The position numbers were made by a program, and so were the translations under genes. This document shows positions 5,738 to 9,590 of a stretch of 9,590 nucleotides of DNA, one piece after another. This DNA is from JALYIM01 sp040003205 (GTDB lineage Bacteria; Acidobacteriota; Terriglobia; Terriglobales; Acidobacteriaceae): positions 1-9,590 of the forward strand of contig JBDUDA010000112.1 of assembly GCA_040003205.1 (NCBI GenBank), given 5' to 3'. The stretch's first letter is position 1, and every line of letters starts with the position of its first letter. The notes beneath the pieces were generated by a model. That model was not told the DNA's origin and ran no database searches. It worked only from the letters and a program-made list of their open reading frames with translations.

Positions 5738-6706
5738 TTATTTTTGATTTCGTAACGGTAGTGGAATGACGCCTCTTGCAGGGTTTGTTTCCGCGACCGA
5801 TTGCAAACTTAGGTCGCTCGACCACATATCACAAACAATTTTCCATTCCCCGGCAGTGCGCGTAGAGATAATCACGTACTTGCCACGCTCTTCCCGCCGC
5901 TTGCTCATCGCCACAGGCACGACCATTTTGCTGCGCCCAGCCTCATAAGCAACGTCGCCAAACACATCCACCCGCAGCGCTTCGAGTTCGACCTCGCCCA
6001 GCCCTGCATCCATTGCGGTAAAAAGAAATTCTCGAATGGCTGCGGTTCCTCGGATCGCCGGAACGTTGGGGCGCAGGACTATCGCATCCGTTGCGTAGAG
6101 TTCTACCAGATCGTCTAAATGCTTCGTATTACAGGCCACCGACCAATCCTGGGCCAGCTTGCGGACAGCGGCGTCGGCCCGGTTCGATGGCGGTCCCCCA
6201 AGCACGGCACGAGCACGAAGCGGGTCCTTCGTGGCCGGGGTAGCGCCGCTCGGGAGCGAGGGAGACTGATCCCCCGAAAGATAATGGTGATAGTGGTGAT
6301 GATAATGGTGCTGCCCTGCCGGAGTGGTCGCGATAGCTGACTCGATTGCTGTCTCAGGCCGAACGCTCATCGGGCCGGGGGTGCCGGACTCATCTTGCTG
6401 CATTGGAAGTCCACAGGTGCCGCAGAACTTATGGGACGGAGGATTTTCGTTCCCGCATGCCGGACAGGCACTCTTGGCCTCGACGTCTTCCCCGGCTGAA
6501 TCATGGCCGTCGGCGTCCGCCTGAATCGTAAGCCGCTCTATGGCCTGGCGAGCTGCCTCAACGTCTTCAGATGCCGGCTTCGGACGCCGCAGGTCATACT
6601 TCATTCGCGTGAAGAAATCCTCGACCTCTTCATTATGGACGAGATCATCCTTAGGACCCGTTGTGAGGGACCTGTCCAACGCGTTGGCTTGATTGTCGCG
6701 CGCCAT
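5738..6706 (-). CDS. Zinc-ribbon protein with His/Tyr-rich tract and C-terminal NTF2-like (DUF4440/SnoaL) domain
   Basis: The function is unknown. The 322-residue protein begins with a charged region (1-78) without a signal peptide. It then has a zinc ribbon, CPACG-x9-FCGTCG, with Cys81, Cys84, Cys95 and Cys98. After a Pro/Ser/Thr-rich linker comes GQHHYHHHYHHYLSG (131-145), with seven His and three Tyr in ten residues. A second disordered linker leads to an NTF2-like fold at about 177-300. There, VRKLAQDWSVACNTKHLDDLVELYATDAIVLRPNVPAIRGTAAI shows the usual DUF4440/SnoaL start (helix, then 'D' and the 'RG..AI' motif). Such domains are cone-shaped ligand pockets or dimerisation modules. The ATG at 6706 has only a weak GGTG upstream. 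The gene lies 31 bases from the TonB-like gene upstream on the same strand and is probably its partner in a two-gene operon. Confidence 0.8.
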   Translation of the reverse strand: MARDNQANALDRSLTTGPKDDLVHNEEVEDFFTRMKYDLRRPKPASEDVEAARQAIERLTIQADADGHDSAGEDVEAKSACPACGNENPPSHKFCGTCGLPMQQDESGTPGPMSVRPETAIESAIATTPAGQHHYHHHYHHYLSGDQSPSLPSGATPATKDPLRARAVLGGPPSNRADAAVRKLAQDWSVACNTKHLDDLVELYATDAIVLRPNVPAIRGTAAIREFLFTAMDAGLGEVELEALRVDVFGDVAYEAGRSKMVVPVAMSKRREERGKYVIISTRTAGEWKIVCDMWSSDLSLQSVAETNPARGVIPLPLRNQK

Positions 6707-6737
6707 GTCACCAAATCAATCTTAATCGAAGCCGGCT

Positions 6738-7199
6738 TCAGCGGCTTGAAAACTGCACTTCGGCCTCGGATTCGACCGCCACTCCGTTACACATAGCGGG
6801 CCGATAGCGCCATCGGCGTAACGTATCGAGGATGTTTCGGCCCTTCCCCTCCGCAGAGCTCTCAAGAATCAGAGGGCTCTCGACCCCGCCTTCCCGTCCA
6901 ACGATAAAGCTGACGGTCACCTTGGGGGAGGGGTCGGGACCATCCCAAAGCGGGTTCGGAGTTGCGAGCGCTTCCGGGTCATGCGCAATCTCGCAATTGT
7001 CAGACATCAGAACCCGGCGCAGGGTTGTGTGGGAGATCAATCGTAGTTCCAGGTTAGAAACGGAGTTGGCCGGCGTCCTGACTACCCGGCTCAAAGCTGC
7101 TGGGACTACGGCTCCGCCGCACAACACTCCCATTGCCGGAAGGGTGCTGAAAACGACCAGTGTTCGCAGCCACGAGTGGCTTGCCGAGGAGGTGTGCAT
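6738..7199 (-). CDS. Exported protein with TonB C-terminal-like domain
   Basis: The ATG at 7199 gives 153 residues and places a signal-peptide-like N terminus first: SWLRTLVVFSTLPAMGVLCGGAVVPAA (about 9-35). An in-frame TTG at 7250 would add 17 residues ahead of this segment and cannot be excluded. The C-terminal half has the TonB/TolA pattern: VTVSFIVGREGGVESPLILESS, then ILDTLRRWRYRPAMCNGVAVESEAEVQF, where the 'W.Y.PA..NG..V' signature is conserved in 'energy transducer TonB' family proteins. The long Pro-rich linker of true TonB is absent, and no exbB or exbD is nearby. It is therefore more likely a stand-alone periplasmic or membrane-anchored TonB_C protein than the energy transducer of a transport system. 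Two Cys (C82 and C136, counted from the ATG) could form a disulfide, which is inference. Confidence 0.75.
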   Translation of the reverse strand: MHTSSASHSWLRTLVVFSTLPAMGVLCGGAVVPAALSRVVRTPANSVSNLELRLISHTTLRRVLMSDNCEIAHDPEALATPNPLWDGPDPSPKVTVSFIVGREGGVESPLILESSAEGKGRNILDTLRRWRYRPAMCNGVAVESEAEVQFSSR

Positions 7200-7456
7200 A
7201 AATTTGAACAGCCAAACATCTTTGACGTCGCCTGGGTGAGCGCATTTCAATTACCGTCCGGCTGTTGTGCGACGAATCGCGGATTCATGGACTTACACTC
7301 GAGATAGCAGCTTGCGATTACGAATGAGGGAAAAGTCTTGCAGTGTACATTGGGGGAAAGTGAAGAATAAGAGACTCGCGAAAAATGACAATGGCAAAAA
7401 AAGAGCGTCAATCGCTCTACACACATTCTGCTGTATGTTGGTAGACCGGGCGACCG

Positions 7457-8551
7457 ATGACTAGCCATAAACCAGCGCTGAACGTGGCATTGATTGGGCA
7501 AGGATTCATGGGCCGCGTCCACTCCAACGCCTTTCGGCAGGTGAACTTCTTTTTCGACACGCCTTACGACCTGAATTTGGCAGTTCTGTGCGGGCGCCAT
7601 GGCGCCAAGATCGAGAGCAACGCTTCCCGCTGGGGATGGAACGAGACCACCACTGACTGGCGGCAGGTGATGGTGCGCGAAGATATTCACGTCGTTGATA
7701 TAGCTGTCCCAAACGCCCTGCATGGACCGATCGCGATCGCCGCCGCTCAGGCTGGCAAGATCGTATTGTGCGAGAAGCCGCTGGCAATGTCGCTCTCTGA
7801 AGCGGAATCGATGGCGGACGCAGCACAGCATGTCCCAAACCTGGTGTGGTTCAACTATCGCCGCGTGCCCGCCGTCGCCTATGCCAAACAATTGATCGAA
7901 GAAGGCCGGTTGGGGGAAATTTTTCATTACCGTGCCACTTATCTAACCCAGTCGGGCACGAATCCCAGTAAGACTTCAGGCTGGCGCTACCGCCGGGAAG
8001 ATGCCGGAACGGGCGGCATCGGAGATCTGCTTTCACATTCCGTAGACCTCGCTCGCTATCTCAACGGCGAAATCACCGAACTGAACGCCATGACCCACAC
8101 CTTCGCTGCTGGACGCGACGTGGACGATGCGGCTCTGCTCATGGTGAAATTCGCCAATGGCAGTATCGGCAGTTTCGAGGCGTCCCGCTACGGGGTCGGC
8201 TATAGCAACCAGAATACGTTCGAAATCCAGGGATCACGCGGCATGCTCAGCTTCAAGCTCGAGGACATGCATCGCCTGGAATTTTTGGACGCCACCGAAA
8301 AACCAGGCTTGCAGGCAGCTAAACATCTGCTGGTTACCGGACCCGACCAGCCTTATTCCAATAATTTCTGGAAGCCGGGACATCTCGTGGGATACGAGCA
8401 TTCGTTCATCGCTACGCTGGGAGACTTTCTCCACGCGCTCGCAAAGAAAGAAAAGTTCCGCCCTAATTTCGAGGATGGTCTCGCAGTGCAGCGAATATTG
8501 GATGCGACTGAAAAGTCCGCACAAAACCGCAGCTGGATAAAACTGGATTGA
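7457..8551 (+). CDS. Gfo/Idh/MocA family NAD(P)-dependent oxidoreductase
   Basis: It is a cytosolic dehydrogenase acting on a sugar, inositol or a related polyol; the substrate is not determined. The 364-residue length suits the family. The Rossmann motif is VALIGQGFMGRVH (10-22), with the dinucleotide glycines at 14-19. VDIAVPNALHGPIAIAAAQAGKIVLCEKPLA (80-110) carries the family EKP motif, whose Lys107 is the usual catalytic/cofactor-positioning lysine. The C-terminal alpha/beta domain has GGIGDLLSHSVDLARYL (186-202), where Asp190 and His194 correspond to the conserved DxxxH active-site pair. The ATG at 7457 has no clear Shine-Dalgarno. The gene is divergent from the TonB-like gene, with 257 bases between the two starts. 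Its end converges on rfbC with a 31-base gap. The setting among nucleotide-sugar genes suggests surface-sugar metabolism, but this is inference. Confidence 0.93.
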   Translation: MTSHKPALNVALIGQGFMGRVHSNAFRQVNFFFDTPYDLNLAVLCGRHGAKIESNASRWGWNETTTDWRQVMVREDIHVVDIAVPNALHGPIAIAAAQAGKIVLCEKPLAMSLSEAESMADAAQHVPNLVWFNYRRVPAVAYAKQLIEEGRLGEIFHYRATYLTQSGTNPSKTSGWRYRREDAGTGGIGDLLSHSVDLARYLNGEITELNAMTHTFAAGRDVDDAALLMVKFANGSIGSFEASRYGVGYSNQNTFEIQGSRGMLSFKLEDMHRLEFLDATEKPGLQAAKHLLVTGPDQPYSNNFWKPGHLVGYEHSFIATLGDFLHALAKKEKFRPNFEDGLAVQRILDATEKSAQNRSWIKLD

Positions 8552-8582
8552 GAGTGAATTTTTAGGCGGATTTCAACACTTT

Positions 8583-9128
8583 CTAGTCCTCGAATACTTC
8601 GGCTTCTCTGAACAGAGTGCCTCTGCGATCCTTGTCTGAAAGGATTGGGTCGGTCCCCATTCTCCAGTCGATCGCCAAGTTGGCGTCATTCCACAGAATG
8701 GTCCGTTCACATTCCGGATGATAAAAGTCGGTTGTCTTATACAACACCTCGGCAGTGTCTGAAAGGACGCGAAATCCGTGTGCAAGGCCTGAAGGAATCC
8801 ACAGCGAGAGTTTGCTTTCCGCAGAAAGACTCATGCCAAACCAGCGGCCAAACGTTTTAGATTTTCGGCGCAAATCGAGCGCCACATCAAAAATCTCCCC
8901 TGAGAGAACCCGCACCAGCTTTCCCTGAGCATAGGGGATCTGGTAGTGCAAACCCCGCAACACATTTCGCTTTGAAAAAGATTGATTGTCTTGCACAAAA
9001 TCTTCAGTGATTCCAAAATCCGCTAGTGCAGTCCGGTTGAAGGTCTCAAGGAAAAATCCACGCTCATCGCAGAAAACTTTGGGTTCTAAAATTAAGACGC
9101 CCGGAATTGGAGTGGGTTTGGCGATCAT
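8583..9128 (-). CDS. rfbC: dTDP-4-dehydrorhamnose 3,5-epimerase
   Basis: It epimerises dTDP-4-keto-6-deoxy-D-glucose at C3 and C5, the third step of dTDP-L-rhamnose synthesis. The 181 residues match the family length. Seen in order: FCDERGFFLETFN (19-31), the catalytic-base motif VLRGLHYQ (His61), GKLVRVLSGEIFDVALDLR (69-87), the cupin core with WIPSGLAHGFRVLSDTAEVLYKTTDFY (Tyr130 as the likely acid), and ILWNDANLAIDW (143-154). All are standard for active RmlC. The ATG at 9128 has AAGG 7 bases upstream. The gene follows the rfbA end by 57 bases on the same strand, which fits the usual rfb/rml operon order, although rfbB and rfbD are not in view. Confidence 0.96.
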   Translation of the reverse strand: MIAKPTPIPGVLILEPKVFCDERGFFLETFNRTALADFGITEDFVQDNQSFSKRNVLRGLHYQIPYAQGKLVRVLSGEIFDVALDLRRKSKTFGRWFGMSLSAESKLSLWIPSGLAHGFRVLSDTAEVLYKTTDFYHPECERTILWNDANLAIDWRMGTDPILSDKDRRGTLFREAEVFED

Positions 9129-9185
9129 CCAATCGCCTTACCGGTCGCGCGCTCCAGCAGCCAGGCATAATTCCGTGAGTGCACT

Positions 9186-9590
9186 TCAGAACACTCTCTC
9201 TTTCAACATTTGCAACAGATATGCGCCGTAGCGATTGCTCTTCATGGGAGCGGCGATGGATTCCACCTGCTGCGCGTTGATGTATCCATAGCGGTAAGAA
9301 ATCTCTTCCGGGCACGCCACCATCAACCCCTGCCGGGTCTCGATGGTCTGTATAAAAAGTGATGCTTCCAGCATGGCTTCGTGAGTCCCCGTGTCAAGCC
9401 ATGCCATGCCCCGTCCCATCACGATGACATCGAGCTGCTGGCGCTTCCTGTATTCCTGATTGACGTCGGTAATTTCCAATTCACCGCGAGCGGATGGCTT
9501 CAGCGTCTTGGCAATTTTGACTACCTGGTTGTCGTAAAAGTAGAGCCCGGTCACCGCGTAGCGCGACTTCGGATTCTTGGGCTTCTCCTC
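9186..9590 (-). CDS. rfbA: Glucose-1-phosphate thymidylyltransferase, 3' part (5' end beyond the right edge)
   Basis: It makes dTDP-glucose from dTTP and glucose-1-phosphate, the first step of dTDP-L-rhamnose synthesis. About 134 C-terminal residues are visible. The frame is open to the edge and reads EEKPKNPKSRYAVTGLYFYD, the well-known RmlA motif in which the EKP segment contacts the sugar. The GTG at 9554 is therefore an internal Val codon, not a start. GRGMAWLDTGTHEAMLEAS follows, which includes the Mg2+-binding Asp of the family. Next come FIQTIETRQGLMVACPEEISY and the C-terminal helical part ending GAYLLQMLKERVF. The short form, ending soon after 'YLL', is typical of RmlA rather than of long UTP-dependent enzymes. 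It is followed by rfbC on the same strand. Confidence 0.95.
   Translation of the reverse strand, partial: EEKPKNPKSRYAVTGLYFYDNQVVKIAKTLKPSARGELEITDVNQEYRKRQQLDVIVMGRGMAWLDTGTHEAMLEASLFIQTIETRQGLMVACPEEISYRYGYINAQQVESIAAPMKSNRYGAYLLQMLKERVF

Noticed and set aside
7338..7367. Possible promoter TTGCAG followed 17 bases later by TGAAGA upstream of the Gfo/Idh/MocA gene
   Set aside because: The -10 part is a poor match and no other evidence supports it. I saw nothing convincing in the 7200-7456 divergent region.

Overview
The window looks like chromosomal DNA of moderate to high G+C from a free-living Gram-negative bacterium. The style of the genes (UDP-glucose dehydrogenase with an extra segment, a tandem PilZ protein, a zinc-ribbon/His-Tyr-rich NTF2-like protein, frequent TTG starts) suggests a soil Acidobacteriota. 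That placement is an impression from family resemblance, not a database result. I see no mobile element, tRNA, rRNA or CRISPR array.

Layout. The left edge (1-1908, + strand) holds the end of a UDP-glucose 6-dehydrogenase gene and, overlapping it by 4 bases, a UDP-glucuronate decarboxylase gene. Together they turn UDP-glucose into UDP-xylose. A convergent gene (1921-3006, - strand) encodes a protein with a degenerate receiver domain and two PilZ domains. A divergent small gene (3203-3634, +) encodes a two-helix membrane protein with a Cys/His cluster. After a short repeat-rich spacer come a DUF3179 membrane protein gene (3810-5063, +) and a HAD-family hydrolase gene (5118-5729, +). On the - strand follow a zinc-ribbon/His-rich/NTF2-like protein gene (5738-6706) and a TonB-C-terminal-domain protein gene (6738-7199). 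A Gfo/Idh/MocA oxidoreductase gene (7457-8551, +) comes next. The right edge (- strand) holds rfbC/rmlC (8583-9128) and the end of rfbA/rmlA (9186-9590), both of dTDP-L-rhamnose synthesis. Both ends of the window therefore serve nucleotide-sugar supply for surface polysaccharide.

Main finding. The DUF3179 gene is interrupted by one in-frame TGA at 4320-4322. The reading frame continues in the same phase for 246 more codons. The TGA falls exactly on the first cysteine of the family's conserved TYCxxC motif, giving Tyr-[UGA]-Thr-Leu-Cys. Fifteen bases after it begins the GGUCU loop of a perfect 6-bp hairpin, and a second 5-bp stem lies below that hairpin. This is the architecture of a bacterial SECIS element, and the loop sequence equals the one I know from E. 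coli fdhF. The simplest reading is a selenoprotein: a DUF3179 protein of 417 residues with selenocysteine at position 171. I do not recall DUF3179 among the classical bacterial selenoprotein families, but I cannot search for it. The selenocysteine machinery (selA, selB, selC, selD) is not in this window, so its presence elsewhere in the genome is the decisive test.
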